This document shows positions 1 through 7,065 of a DNA stretch of 9,285 bases, in pieces. This stretch comes from Thermoplasmatota archaeon (GTDB taxonomy: Archaea; Thermoplasmatota; E2; DHVEG-1): contig JAFGFQ010000003.1 in NCBI GenBank assembly GCA_016930995.1, positions 1-9,285 of the forward strand, in the 5' to 3' direction. Position 1 is the first letter of the stretch. Every line of letters starts with the position of its first letter. The position numbers and the translations under genes are program-made. The notes under the pieces were generated by a model that saw nothing but the letters and a program-made list of their open reading frames with translations, was not told where the DNA came from and ran no database searches.

Positions 1-2
1 CG

Positions 3-407
3 TTATGCGGATTGTGTTTTTCTGGTGGTCCACGCCGTCTCAGGTAGGGATGAATAAATGGTATGGGACTCGTAGGTGGCCATGACTTTGTTTTTTGTCC
101 GCGTATGTTTTATTTTTTTTCTTGGTTCGGAGGAGAAAATCTCTTTTTTCTCGAACTGCCAGTAGCGGATCCGCCAGTTTGATCCGTCGCTGAGGAGCGC
201 TTCTTCTCGCCTGGTGCTCAGGATTCCCTCGGATTCCAGGCGGTAAAATAAACGTCGATCGGTATGGTCAAGGATGTTGTCAATGATGCAGTCGTCGTAC
301 CCAAACATATCCATGACAACTCCTGCGTAACTGCGTGCTTCCTTTTCGCTTATGTTGAGTTTTTTCTTAATAGCCTGCGTGAGTACATCTAGTGTTACAA
401 GTGGCAT
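3..407 (-). CDS. DUF6015-like small protein, probable archaeal conserved hypothetical
   Basis: This is a complete 134-residue reading frame with an ATG start and a TAA stop just inside the left edge. The N-terminal 35 residues look helical (LDVLTQAIKKKLNISEKEA), followed by a charged segment with DRRLFYRLESEGIL at about 50-63, REEA at 67-70 and DGSNWRIRYW at 74-83. From memory this pattern, a helical domain then 'LFYxLExEGxL...REE...DG..WRI.YW', matches the family annotated DUF6015 in Thermoplasmatota. A second short block near 118-126 (IYSSLPETAW) also fits that family. The layout resembles a small winged-helix protein, but no function is established, so a DNA-binding role is only inference. 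No signal peptide or membrane segment is visible. The gene is divergent from the nitrilase-family gene. An AT-rich TATA-like stretch lies 34-43 bases upstream, and GGGGCGAA lies two bases before the ATG. Confidence 0.82.
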   Translation of the reverse strand: MPLVTLDVLTQAIKKKLNISEKEARSYAGVVMDMFGYDDCIIDNILDHTDRRLFYRLESEGILSTRREEALLSDGSNWRIRYWQFEKKEIFSSEPRKKIKHTRTKNKVMATYESHTIYSSLPETAWTTRKTQSA

Positions 408-440
408 TCTTCGCCCCCATCATAGTTTAATATTATTGTT

Positions 441-450
441 TTTATATTTA
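441..450 (-). promoter_or_regulatory. TATA-like box for the DUF6015-like gene
   Basis: The plus strand reads TTTATATTTA here, within a run of almost pure A/T from about 421 to 468. Its centre lies about 38 bases upstream of the ATG at 407, which allows a leader of roughly 12 bases under the usual 25-27 base spacing from TATA box to transcription start in archaea. The adjacent AGTATATATA (453-462) could be an alternative box, or could serve the plus strand with a long leader. Confidence 0.5.
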
Positions 451-527
451 ATAGTATATATATTTTTCTCTTCTTTGCCCTGTTTTTATGAAAACACATG
501 AAAAAAACCAACCCATCCATCAATAAC

Positions 528-534
528 TATTATA
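528..534 (+). promoter_or_regulatory. Candidate TATA box for the carbon-nitrogen hydrolase gene
   Basis: TATTATA lies about 37 bases upstream of the ATG at 568, predicting a short leader of about 11 bases. No good Shine-Dalgarno sequence is present before this ATG, which suits a short-leader or leaderless message. The call is weak because stronger A/T-rich boxes lie further upstream (441-462) and would give an 80-90 base leader. Confidence 0.35.
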
Positions 535-567
535 GGACCATGAGGTATACTTCCGCGAGTTGGTCCA

Positions 568-1401
568 ATGAAACTTGCACTCATCTCAGCAAGACCGGCG
601 ATCGCAAATAAAACAAAAAACATCCAGATCATAGAGAAGTACATCAAAAAAACAAAAGCAGACATGTACGTCTTTGCCGAGTATTTTCTTGTTGGGGACC
701 GCTGCAAAGACGAATATAGAAACCTTGCTGAACCACTCAACGGACCATCGATCAAACACCTTCAAAAAATAGCAAAAGACAAACACTGCTACCTTGTGTT
801 TGGGATGCCCTGCAGGGATGACACGGTTGACGGGCTTTTCTATAACGCCGCTATTCTCATTCACCCAAACGGGACCGTAGATGCCTACAAAAAATGGTTC
901 CTGCCAAACGCAGGACCCTTCGAAGAGAAAATCTTCTTCGATCAAGGCGAGGATCTGCCAGTGTTTCGCACCACTCACGGAACGATTGGATTGCTCATCT
1001 GCTACGATATCTACTTCCCGGAGCTTGCTAAGGCACTCACGTTGCAGGGGGCAGATCTGCTCATCTGCATCGCCGCATCACCCTCAGTTACTCAACAGTA
1101 CTTTGAGACATTGATTCCTGCTCGTGCCTTGGAAAACACCGTGTTTTTCGCTTTTTGTAACCTCGTCGGCAACCAAGAAGACCTCGTGTACTGGGGCGGG
1201 GCACAGGTGTGTGACCCGACCGGCGTCCTTCTTACCAAAGCACCCTATTTCAAGGAAAGCATTATTACCTGCGATATAAATTTTGACCTCATAGAACCTG
1301 CACGAGCACGACGACCCCTCCTGCGAGACATCCGGCCAGAAATCTACCAGGACCTCTATCAATTTTCACGGTATCATAAGAAGAGAAAATCCCTGGTTTA
1401 A
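568..1401 (+). CDS. Carbon-nitrogen hydrolase (nitrilase superfamily amidase)
   Basis: This 277-residue protein has the normal length and alpha-beta-beta-alpha motif order of a single-domain nitrilase-superfamily hydrolase. The catalytic triad is visible: Glu38 in FAEYF, Lys109 in AYKKWFLP and Cys145 in GLLICYDIYFPE. The FxEEKIFFDQGE stretch after the lysine and the N-terminal MKLALISARP strand also fit. Such enzymes hydrolyse amides, carbamoylated amines or nitriles through a cysteine thioester in the cytoplasm. The substrate cannot be read from the sequence. The usual His after the catalytic lysine (YRKxHL) is replaced: here the order is YKKWFLP. True nitrilases are usually longer, so an amidase or N-carbamoyl-amine hydrolase is more likely. 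The ATG at 568 gives a family-typical N terminus. It stands alone between a divergent gene and the transketolase unit, so context gives no substrate hint. The family call is secure. Confidence 0.93.
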   Translation: MKLALISARPAIANKTKNIQIIEKYIKKTKADMYVFAEYFLVGDRCKDEYRNLAEPLNGPSIKHLQKIAKDKHCYLVFGMPCRDDTVDGLFYNAAILIHPNGTVDAYKKWFLPNAGPFEEKIFFDQGEDLPVFRTTHGTIGLLICYDIYFPELAKALTLQGADLLICIAASPSVTQQYFETLIPARALENTVFFAFCNLVGNQEDLVYWGGAQVCDPTGVLLTKAPYFKESIITCDINFDLIEPARARRPLLRDIRPEIYQDLYQFSRYHKKRKSLV

Positions 1402-1444
1402 TTCTAGCATCTTCTCGAATTTAGAGAGATTGAATTTGAGGAGA

Positions 1445-1450
1445 TTTTTT
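1445..1450 (+). terminator. T-tract terminator after the carbon-nitrogen hydrolase gene
   Basis: A run of six T's occurs 43 bases after the stop codon. It is preceded by a weak inverted pair TCTC/GAGA (around 1413-1427). Archaeal termination depends mainly on such T-tracts, so this is a reasonable but weak site. Confidence 0.4.
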
Positions 1451-1512
1451 GCAAAAAGTATTTACATGGTAAAACTATTTAGGGGCTCTGTTTCTCTTTC
1501 AGTTAACTGGGC

Positions 1513-1520
1513 GGGGCGAA
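1513..1520 (+). promoter_or_regulatory. Unusual G-rich ribosome binding site before the TTG start
   Basis: GGGGCGAA ends three bases before the TTG start of the transketolase N-terminal subunit. It replaces a canonical GGAGG and fits the TTG start, since no in-frame ATG occurs before residue 26. The same eight bases precede the ATG of the gene at 3-407 (minus strand, bases 417-410). A weak TATA-like ACTATTTAG at 1474-1482 would give a leader of about 20 bases. Confidence 0.4.
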
Positions 1521-1523
1521 CCT

Positions 1524-2381
1524 TTGAAGCAACACGACGAAGAATATATCAGAAAATTAGACCTGACTGCAGTGAAAATACGAAAACATATCATTGAAAT
1601 GCTGTATCGGGCTAAATCAGGGCATCCCGGTGGGTCTCTGTCCGCTGTGGAGGCAATTGTCGCCTTATATTTTCATCATATGAGACATAATCCGAAAAAC
1701 CCAAACGATCCAAACAGAGACCGTTTTGTGTTAAGCAAAGGCCATGCAGCTCCCACGTTATATGCCGTGCTTGCGGAATGCGGGTATTTTGATGTCAAAG
1801 AGCTGCAACAGCTCAGACAAATCAACAGTATGCTGCAAGGCCATCCTGTCTGCACTCACATCCCCGGAGTAGAAGCCTCGACTGGATCACTTGGTCATGG
1901 GCTTTCGTTTGCCGTTGGCATCGCACTGGCAGGAAAACTTGACAAAAAAGAGTATCGTGTCTACGTCATGGTCGGTGATGGGGAAACCAATGAAGGGCAA
2001 ATCTGGGAAGCAGCAACCTCAGCATCTCATTATAAACTTGATAATCTCACGGCACTCATCGATAGGAATTTTTTGCAGATCGACGGGAGCACCGAGGACG
2101 TGCTGCGTCTTGAATCGGTGAGGGACCGCTGGAGCTCCTTTGGCTGGCACGTCCTGGAAGTGGACGGCCATAACATCGAGCAGATCATCGATGCATTGCT
2201 CCTCGCAAGTGAACAGAAGCATCAACCAACGATGATTATCCTGAACACGGTCAAAGGCAAAGGCGTCTCATTTATGGAGAATAACATCGATTTCCATGGT
2301 GTTCCCCCCAATGAGATGGAATATAAGCTTGCGATGAGGGAGCTTGAGACCGCGCAGAAGACCCTTGAGGAGCGCTTATGA
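1524..2381 (+). CDS. Transketolase, N-terminal (TPP-binding) subunit
   Basis: This is the first half of a split transketolase. The two subunits together transfer two-carbon ketol units between sugar phosphates in the cytoplasm, supplying pentose phosphates or erythrose 4-phosphate. The protein has 285 residues, the usual length for the separate N-terminal subunit. Visible motifs are SGHPGGSLSAVE (32-43, His34), SKGHAAPTLYA (71-81, His74), GHP at 106-108, LGHGLS (123-128) and the thiamine diphosphate/metal motif GDGETNEGQ (151-159) ending at Asn182 (DRN). KGKG (244-247) and DFHG (256-259) near the end also fit the family. The start is TTG: the frame needs the residues before the first in-frame ATG, because the LTAVKIRKHIIEMLYRAKSGHPGG region is conserved. 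The stop overlaps the start of the next gene by four bases (ATGA), implying coupled translation and equal dosage. DXP synthase is excluded by length and by the split arrangement. Confidence 0.95.
   Translation: MKQHDEEYIRKLDLTAVKIRKHIIEMLYRAKSGHPGGSLSAVEAIVALYFHHMRHNPKNPNDPNRDRFVLSKGHAAPTLYAVLAECGYFDVKELQQLRQINSMLQGHPVCTHIPGVEASTGSLGHGLSFAVGIALAGKLDKKEYRVYVMVGDGETNEGQIWEAATSASHYKLDNLTALIDRNFLQIDGSTEDVLRLESVRDRWSSFGWHVLEVDGHNIEQIIDALLLASEQKHQPTMIILNTVKGKGVSFMENNIDFHGVPPNEMEYKLAMRELETAQKTLEERL
2367..2372 (+). promoter_or_regulatory. Shine-Dalgarno site for the transketolase C-terminal subunit
   Basis: GAGGAG sits five bases before the ATG at 2378, inside the last codons of the upstream gene. 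It fixes the start within the ATGA overlap and supports re-initiation or coupled translation. Confidence 0.65.
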
Positions 2382-3325
2382 GCAAAAAAGAGATGGCGAA
2401 TCCTCGGGATGCGTATGGGGAGACGCTTGTGGACCTTGGGGGGAAGCATAAAAACATCGTCGTCCTTGATGCTGATTTGTCAAAGTCTACGAAAACAATC
2501 TTGTTTGCGAAAAAATTCCCTGATCGGTTCTTTGAGATGGGGATTGCCGAGGCAAATATGATCTCTGCGGCTGCAGGGCTGGCATCTTGTGGGAAGATTC
2601 CGTTTGCGAGCACGTTTGCGGTGTTTGCGACCGGTAGAGTCTATGATCAGATCCGTATCGATGTGGCCTATTCAGAAGCAAACGTGAAGATTTTCGCCAC
2701 CCATGGTGGGATCAGTGTCGGGAAGGATGGGGCAAGCCATCAGATGATTGAGGATTTGACGTTGATGCGGGTGCTGCCGAATATGACGGTGCTTGCACCA
2801 AGTGATGCGACACAGACACGTCGGCTTGTTGAGTTGATGGCGACAACAGAAGGTCCGATGTATGCGCGGATCGGACGAGCCAATGCACCGATTCTGTATA
2901 AAAAAGAGGATCTCAAGGATATCGAGATTGGGAAAGGTTTTACGGTGAGGGATGGTTCTGATGCCAGCATCATCGCCTGTGGCACCATGGTCGACCAGGC
3001 GGTGGACGCCTCAGACACGCTTGCAAAGGAAGGTCTGTCGGTTCGTGTCGTTGATATGCATACGATTAAACCTCTTGATAGAAAATTGGTTCTGAAGTGT
3101 GCCAAAGGGACAAATGCAATGCTGACGGTCGAGGAGCATTCGGTGATTGGGGGATTGGGTGGTGCGGTCAGTGAGGTTCTTGCAGAGAATGGTGTGGCGC
3201 TGCCGTTTAAACGCATGGGGGTGCAGGATATTTTCTGTGAATCAGGGGAGCCTGAGGATCTTTTTGAAAAATATGGATTAAGCACGCCTCATATTATGAA
3301 AATGGTAAAAAAGCTTTTGAAATGA
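2378..3325 (+). CDS. Transketolase, C-terminal (pyrimidine-binding) subunit
   Basis: This is the second half of the split transketolase, 315 residues, carrying the pyrimidine-binding domain followed by the C-terminal transketolase domain. The proton-relay Glu58 sits in FFEMGIAEANM (52-61), the equivalent of the catalytic glutamate that activates the thiamine ring. The THGGISVGKDGASHQ block (108-122) with His109 and His121, LAPSD (139-143) and the C-terminal domain motifs DMHTIKPLD (226-234) and VEEHSVIGGLGGAVSE (251-266) are all present. The active site forms between the two subunits, so this gene needs its upstream partner. Its coding strand is G-rich with many GGG, GAG and GTG codons, unlike the C-rich genes that follow. 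T-tracts follow the stop. The start is fixed by GAGGAG and the ATGA overlap. Confidence 0.95.
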   Translation: MSKKEMANPRDAYGETLVDLGGKHKNIVVLDADLSKSTKTILFAKKFPDRFFEMGIAEANMISAAAGLASCGKIPFASTFAVFATGRVYDQIRIDVAYSEANVKIFATHGGISVGKDGASHQMIEDLTLMRVLPNMTVLAPSDATQTRRLVELMATTEGPMYARIGRANAPILYKKEDLKDIEIGKGFTVRDGSDASIIACGTMVDQAVDASDTLAKEGLSVRVVDMHTIKPLDRKLVLKCAKGTNAMLTVEEHSVIGGLGGAVSEVLAENGVALPFKRMGVQDIFCESGEPEDLFEKYGLSTPHIMKMVKKLLK

Positions 3326-3343
3326 CCAGGTGTCTTTCTGTAG

Positions 3344-3367
3344 TTTTTTAGAAATTCAGGGTTTTTT
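3344..3367 (+). terminator. Double T-tract terminator after the transketolase operon
   Basis: Two runs of six T's (3344-3349 and 3362-3367) begin about 19 bases after the stop codon. Successive T-tracts of this kind are typical archaeal terminators. No convincing hairpin precedes them. Confidence 0.55.
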
Positions 3368-3497
3368 ATTTGGGGTATCTTGTCTGAATGTGTCGTAGGA
3401 GAGGAACCGATCATTTGCTCTTTTTGTGAGTTTGTATATTAGATATAATTACACGATACTTTTTTATATTTTAACATTCACAGTATATCATAATAAG

Positions 3498-3508
3498 TTT
3501 AAATAATA
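3498..3508 (+). promoter_or_regulatory. TATA box for the C25-like peptidase gene
   Basis: TTTAAATAATA lies about 50 bases upstream of the ATG at 3551, predicting transcription from around 3527 and a leader of about 24 bases containing GGTGGAAGG (3537-3545). A second candidate, GATACTTTTTTATATT (3455-3470), lies about 90 bases upstream and resembles the GTTTTTA boxes of the minus-strand genes. The rest of the 225-base gap (3326-3550) is AT-rich and holds no other gene I can support. Confidence 0.55.
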
Positions 3509-3550
3509 AGAATGAAAGAGTATAACGATTAAGGATGGTGGAAGGAACCA

Positions 3551-4687
3551 ATGACACATAACCCCCGCAGAATCATTTTCAGCTTCCTGATACTCCTGTT
3601 CATCGGTCAGCTGCCCTTCTTTTCCACACCCGCCCAAGAGACGACCCCAAATGATTATTACACAACAACCGAACAACCGGACCTGCTTATCATCCTCTCA
3701 CCCCAATATGCAGCGGACAACGACATTTCCCATGCAATACACTCCTACATCATTGCCGTACGAAGCGATCTCGGATGGCACGCACAAATCCTTCCAATAC
3801 ACGACGACCAGAACGACTATCGCATTATTGACGAACTCATCGAAACGACCCATCAAGACCACCCCCTCAAAGCCTGCATCATGGTCGGAGAAGATCTCAA
3901 CACACCACTGGGAGGGGACTCTGACTACCTCGAACAACCAAGCACGCTTCCCTGGTCGACCCTTGGTGGACCCACCGCATACAACACAACAGAACAAGGC
4001 ATACTCTGCAAACCTACCATACAGCACATCTGCATCTCCCTACTCTACCCAACAGCCAGCCTCCCCTACGAGCAAAAAAAATCCTTCCTCATATTCGCGT
4101 TCCAAAAATTCGCAACCCAACGACACACCCCCAGTCCACAGAAAATTCATGTCTTGGAAAGCTCTGATTTAAGCAGCACCTCCCGACCACTCTACCAGCA
4201 GCTTCGCACCTATACGAATATGTCATATACTGAAGATGCGACCGATTCAGAAATCACTTCATCCCTATCAACTCCTTACGCAGCTTATTTTGTCCATGGA
4301 CATTCCAACCCCGCAGGAACCGATACGAACCAACAAAAACACACCGGATGGTTCCCTGTAGAAAATATTGACCGCCTGCAGACACCATTCTTCGGGGCAG
4401 ACGGCTGCTACGTCGCCGGCTGGTGGTCAGACCACCACGACAACAACCAGCTTGACCCCAGCATTGATGCAGCCTGGTACGGCTCAAAGATCTTCACCAG
4501 CGCCTCACTGCAGGCGATGGCACTTGGGCTGCTCTCCCAGAATGGATATTCCACCCCGGTCGGTTTTCTTGAGACAGCCCTGCCAGAACTCCTCTGTGGA
4601 AAAACCCTTGCGGAGGCAATGATAGGGGACCGTACCATCGGTGATACCATCATTGTCGGAGACCCCACCTTCCATTATTATATTTAA
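3551..4687 (+). CDS. Secreted gingipain-like (family C25, clan CD) cysteine peptidase
   Basis: This 378-residue protein begins with basic residues and a hydrophobic core (RRIIFSFLILLFIGQLPFF, 6-24), then a likely cleavage near STPAQE (25-30), so it is probably exported. The mature part reads like a compact caspase-haemoglobinase fold. The first strand is PDLLIILSPQYA (43-54), ACIMVGEDLNTPL (108-120) resembles the 'LLVGD...P' strand of C25 peptidases, and AYFVHGH (245-251) supplies the catalytic His (His249 or His251). FFGADGCYVAG (280-290) supplies the catalytic Cys286. The His-to-Cys spacing of about 37 residues suits clan CD. The chain ends at a C25-like VGDPTFHYY strand with no extra domains, anchor or sorting tail. 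It would cleave proteins outside the cell. Cleavage specificity cannot be predicted. It lies 73 bases upstream of the OPT transporter gene. An inactive homologue is less likely because both catalytic residues are present. Confidence 0.8.
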   Translation: MTHNPRRIIFSFLILLFIGQLPFFSTPAQETTPNDYYTTTEQPDLLIILSPQYAADNDISHAIHSYIIAVRSDLGWHAQILPIHDDQNDYRIIDELIETTHQDHPLKACIMVGEDLNTPLGGDSDYLEQPSTLPWSTLGGPTAYNTTEQGILCKPTIQHICISLLYPTASLPYEQKKSFLIFAFQKFATQRHTPSPQKIHVLESSDLSSTSRPLYQQLRTYTNMSYTEDATDSEITSSLSTPYAAYFVHGHSNPAGTDTNQQKHTGWFPVENIDRLQTPFFGADGCYVAGWWSDHHDNNQLDPSIDAAWYGSKIFTSASLQAMALGLLSQNGYSTPVGFLETALPELLCGKTLAEAMIGDRTIGDTIIVGDPTFHYYI

Positions 4688-4715
4688 AAAACAAGAAGAA
4701 GTCGTGGTCAATTAC

Positions 4716-4724
4716 CTTTTAATA
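4716..4724 (+). promoter_or_regulatory. TATA-like box for the OPT transporter gene
   Basis: CTTTTAATA is centred about 41 bases upstream of the ATG at 4761, predicting a leader of about 10-15 bases. No Shine-Dalgarno sequence is visible in AGTAGTCTGAATAAA before the ATG, which fits a short-leader message. No T-tract longer than four lies between the peptidase stop and this box, so read-through from the peptidase gene is also possible. Confidence 0.5.
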
Positions 4725-4760
4725 CCAACAACACTATAATTATCAAGTAGTCTGAATAAA

Positions 4761-6752
4761 ATGACGAGAGAGAATTTCCCTGCATTTATTCCCGCGGAGA
4801 GAACCCTCCCAGAGTTGACGATAAAGGCGATACTGATAGGAATCTTCCTTGCCATCGTCCTTGGGGCAGCAAACGCATATCTCGGCCTCTACGCGGGAAT
4901 GACCGTCTCAGCAATCATCCCTGGAGCGGTCATGGCACTGGCACTGATGAAGCCATTCAAACCAACAATCCTTGAAGTCAATATAGCGACGATGGGTGCT
5001 TCCGCGGGGGAATGCATCGCCGCAGGAGTCATCTTCACCATCCCTGCACTGATCTTGCTTGGGGCATGGACCGAGATTCACTACCTAGAGACAACATTCA
5101 TCTCCCTTATCGGCGGAATGCTTGGGGTCCTCTGGATGGTTCCTCTACGACGAGCACTCGTCGTAAAAACAGATCTCCCTTTCCCCGAGGGCATCGCAGT
5201 CGCAGCGGTACTGACAACAACAGTCGGTGGGGAAAAAACCGACAAAAAAGACCAAGTCAGCGGCATCTGGCTTGCCATGGGTGCTCTCACTGCAGCTCTC
5301 TTTAAATTCAGCCAGCTCTCCCTGAACCTTTTCCGAGATACCATCGACGGGGTCGTAAGCCTCGGAAAATACGCGATATTCGGAAAGGAGCATGAGGCAT
5401 GGTTCTACGCAGGGACGACGACCTCACCGGCGCTGCTTGCAGTCGGATGGATCATCGGGCCACGGATCTCCTCCTACGTCCTTGTGGGAGGATTGATCGG
5501 GTGGGTGATCATCGCCCCGCTCCTTGTCCTCGTCACTGGTCTTCCCGTCGCAACCGCAGAGTACAGCGACTTAGGTCCGCTCGTCGGAGGGTTTTACCGG
5601 ATCTGGAGCGAACAGGTTCGGTACATCGGGGTCGGAGCAATGCTCATTGGTGGCCTCTGGGCGGTGTACTCCATCAGGACGAATCTTGTCGACAGCATAA
5701 AAGAAGCAGTCATGGGGATGAGGAAAAAAGGAGGGACCACACAAAAACGCACCGAACAAGACCTCAACTACAAACTTGTGTTTATCGCCATCGGTGTCAT
5801 GGTGCTTCCCATCTTCGTGTTATATCAAATCCTCTCAGGACTCATTGGTATTTCACTTCTCATGGCGGTGCTGACAATCTTTCTTGCGTTCATCGCTAGT
5901 GCACTTGCCGGGTACCTCACCGGCCTTGTCGGCTCCTCGAACTGCCCGATCTCCGGGGTCACCGTTACTATCCTGCTCATCGTCAGCCTGCTGATGCTGG
6001 GATTAGGCGCAACAGGAACCCAAGGGATGGCGATTGTGATTTTCATCTCAGCGGTCGTCTGCATCGGCGGATCAATCTCAGGGGACCTGCTGCAGACCAT
6101 GGCGTCAGGACAAATGATCGGGGCGACGCCAAAGAAACTGCAGATCTCGATGATCTTCGGGGTCATTGCTATTTCGACAACGGTTGGGATTGTCATCGGG
6201 GTCCTACATCAAGCCTTTACCATTGGGAGTACGAAACTGCCGGCACCCCAAGCGTTCCTGATGAAAGGAATCGTCCAAGGGATTCTCGGAGGCAACATGC
6301 TCTGGCCGTACGTGGTTGCTGGTGCGGTGCTTGCATTGGTGCTCATCCTGATTAATCTCCCAGTTCTCCCAGTCGCAATCGGTATCTATCTTCCCTTCAC
6401 CCTCTCCATCCCGATCTTCCTTGGGGGCGGTATCCGGTCTTTGACTGATGTGGTGCTGAAGAAAAAATTCGGCAGCGCAGAGGAAGAAGAACTCAGTGAC
6501 TGGGAGCTTGCCATCAAACAAACAAATGTCACTCCGAAGGAGAAGACCATACGAACCGGTCTGCTCTTCACCGCAGGACTCGTCGCAGGCGAAGCACTCA
6601 TGGGTGTCGTCGTCGCAGTCCTCATCGTCCTAGGCATTCAACTCGCGGTCTTCGAAACAGCGCCCTGGTGGCCAGGACTGCTTTTCTTTGGCTTTATTGC
6701 TGTGCTGCTCGGCTACATCCCGATCCGAGAGATCCTTAATGAAAAAAAATAA
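4761..6752 (+). CDS. OPT-family oligopeptide transporter
   Basis: This 663-residue integral membrane protein has some 14 to 16 hydrophobic segments, the usual size for prokaryotic OPT transporters. These import oligopeptides, or in some members metal chelates, by proton-coupled symport across the cytoplasmic membrane. Family motifs are clear: NAYLGLYAGMTVSAIIPGAV (38-57), ATMGASAGECIAAG (76-89), TDLPFPEGIA (137-146), a polar loop at about 318-336, SSNCPISGVTV (392-402), GSISGDLLQTMASGQ (437-451) with MIGATPKKLQ (452-461), GIYLPFTLSIPIFLGGGIR (541-559) and GLVAGEALMGV (606-616). The family is certain; the substrate is not. Peptides are favoured by the adjacent secreted C25-like peptidase, though related members carry siderophore or nicotianamine-type metal complexes. 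The start at 4761 puts the first segment at about 20-36, as expected. The gene runs convergently into a small membrane-protein gene, with six bases between the two stop codons. Confidence 0.95.
   Translation: MTRENFPAFIPAERTLPELTIKAILIGIFLAIVLGAANAYLGLYAGMTVSAIIPGAVMALALMKPFKPTILEVNIATMGASAGECIAAGVIFTIPALILLGAWTEIHYLETTFISLIGGMLGVLWMVPLRRALVVKTDLPFPEGIAVAAVLTTTVGGEKTDKKDQVSGIWLAMGALTAALFKFSQLSLNLFRDTIDGVVSLGKYAIFGKEHEAWFYAGTTTSPALLAVGWIIGPRISSYVLVGGLIGWVIIAPLLVLVTGLPVATAEYSDLGPLVGGFYRIWSEQVRYIGVGAMLIGGLWAVYSIRTNLVDSIKEAVMGMRKKGGTTQKRTEQDLNYKLVFIAIGVMVLPIFVLYQILSGLIGISLLMAVLTIFLAFIASALAGYLTGLVGSSNCPISGVTVTILLIVSLLMLGLGATGTQGMAIVIFISAVVCIGGSISGDLLQTMASGQMIGATPKKLQISMIFGVIAISTTVGIVIGVLHQAFTIGSTKLPAPQAFLMKGIVQGILGGNMLWPYVVAGAVLALVLILINLPVLPVAIGIYLPFTLSIPIFLGGGIRSLTDVVLKKKFGSAEEEELSDWELAIKQTNVTPKEKTIRTGLLFTAGLVAGEALMGVVVAVLIVLGIQLAVFETAPWWPGLLFFGFIAVLLGYIPIREILNEKK
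6742..6749 (-). terminator. T8 terminator for the minus-strand membrane-protein gene
   Basis: Read on the minus strand, eight T's occur 10 bases after the stop of the gene at 6759-7025. The tract lies inside the last codons of the convergent OPT gene (its Lys-Lys end), so the two transcription units overlap at their 3' ends. Confidence 0.45.
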
Positions 6753-6758
6753 ATGAAT

Positions 6759-7025
6759 TCAGATGCGAACGAAGATAAACAAAAACAACAGAAGCCCGAT
6801 GATGCCAACGATTTTTAGTCCTTTATATGCATCATCAAAGTAGTAAATGGCAAGAACGAAGATGAGCAGTGCGACAAAATAAAACAGTACTCCAAGGATG
6901 AACCCAAAACCAACAAGGATGATCCGTTCAAGGAAATAAAAAACAACGGAACAGGCCAAGGCAGCAACACCGTAGAGAAGCCAACGGTTTCGTTGTGAAA
7001 TGTCTGCTGTGTTATCTGATTCCAT
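6759..7025 (-). CDS. Small three-segment membrane protein of unknown function
   Basis: I do not recognise this 88-residue protein. A short polar N terminus (MESDNTADISQRNR) leads into hydrophobic segments at about 15-32, 35-61 and 70-87, separated by FLER and FDDAYKG turns, so it should be a small integral membrane protein. The frame can also start two codons earlier at an ATG at 7031. I prefer 7025, because AGAGGT (7037-7032) would be directly against the upstream ATG but sits six bases from this one, the same spacing as for the gene at 7332. The GTTTTTA promoter box is then 47 bases upstream, as for the gene at 8908. It is convergent with the OPT gene, and a functional link to it is only conjecture. 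Confidence 0.75.
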   Translation of the reverse strand: MESDNTADISQRNRWLLYGVAALACSVVFYFLERIILVGFGFILGVLFYFVALLIFVLAIYYFDDAYKGLKIVGIIGLLLFLFIFVRI

Positions 7026-7031
7026 ATACAT

Positions 7032-7037
7032 ACCTCT
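7032..7037 (-). promoter_or_regulatory. Shine-Dalgarno site deciding the start at 7025
   Basis: AGAGGT on the minus strand lies six bases before the ATG at 7025 and touches the ATG at 7031. The normal spacing selects the downstream ATG. Confidence 0.6.
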
Positions 7038-7065
7038 AGGTAAGGAATGTGTACCGTATCATATT

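Noticed and set aside
498..611. Plus-strand 37-codon frame overlapping the start of the carbon-nitrogen hydrolase gene (possible upstream regulatory ORF)
   Set aside because: It has no ribosome binding site, a composition like random sequence and no visible family features. The likely TATA box at 528-534 would start the message after its ATG.
2740..3285. Open frame of 181 codons antisense to the transketolase C-terminal subunit
   Set aside because: It lies wholly opposite a well-conserved gene, has low-complexity Ser/Thr/Arg-rich composition and no promoter or ribosome binding site. G-rich codons on the coding strand keep the opposite strand open.
5399..5899. Plus-strand 166-codon alternative frame inside the OPT transporter gene
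   Set aside because: It is Arg- and His-rich with no membrane segments, in the wrong frame of a clearly real gene, and has no expression signals.
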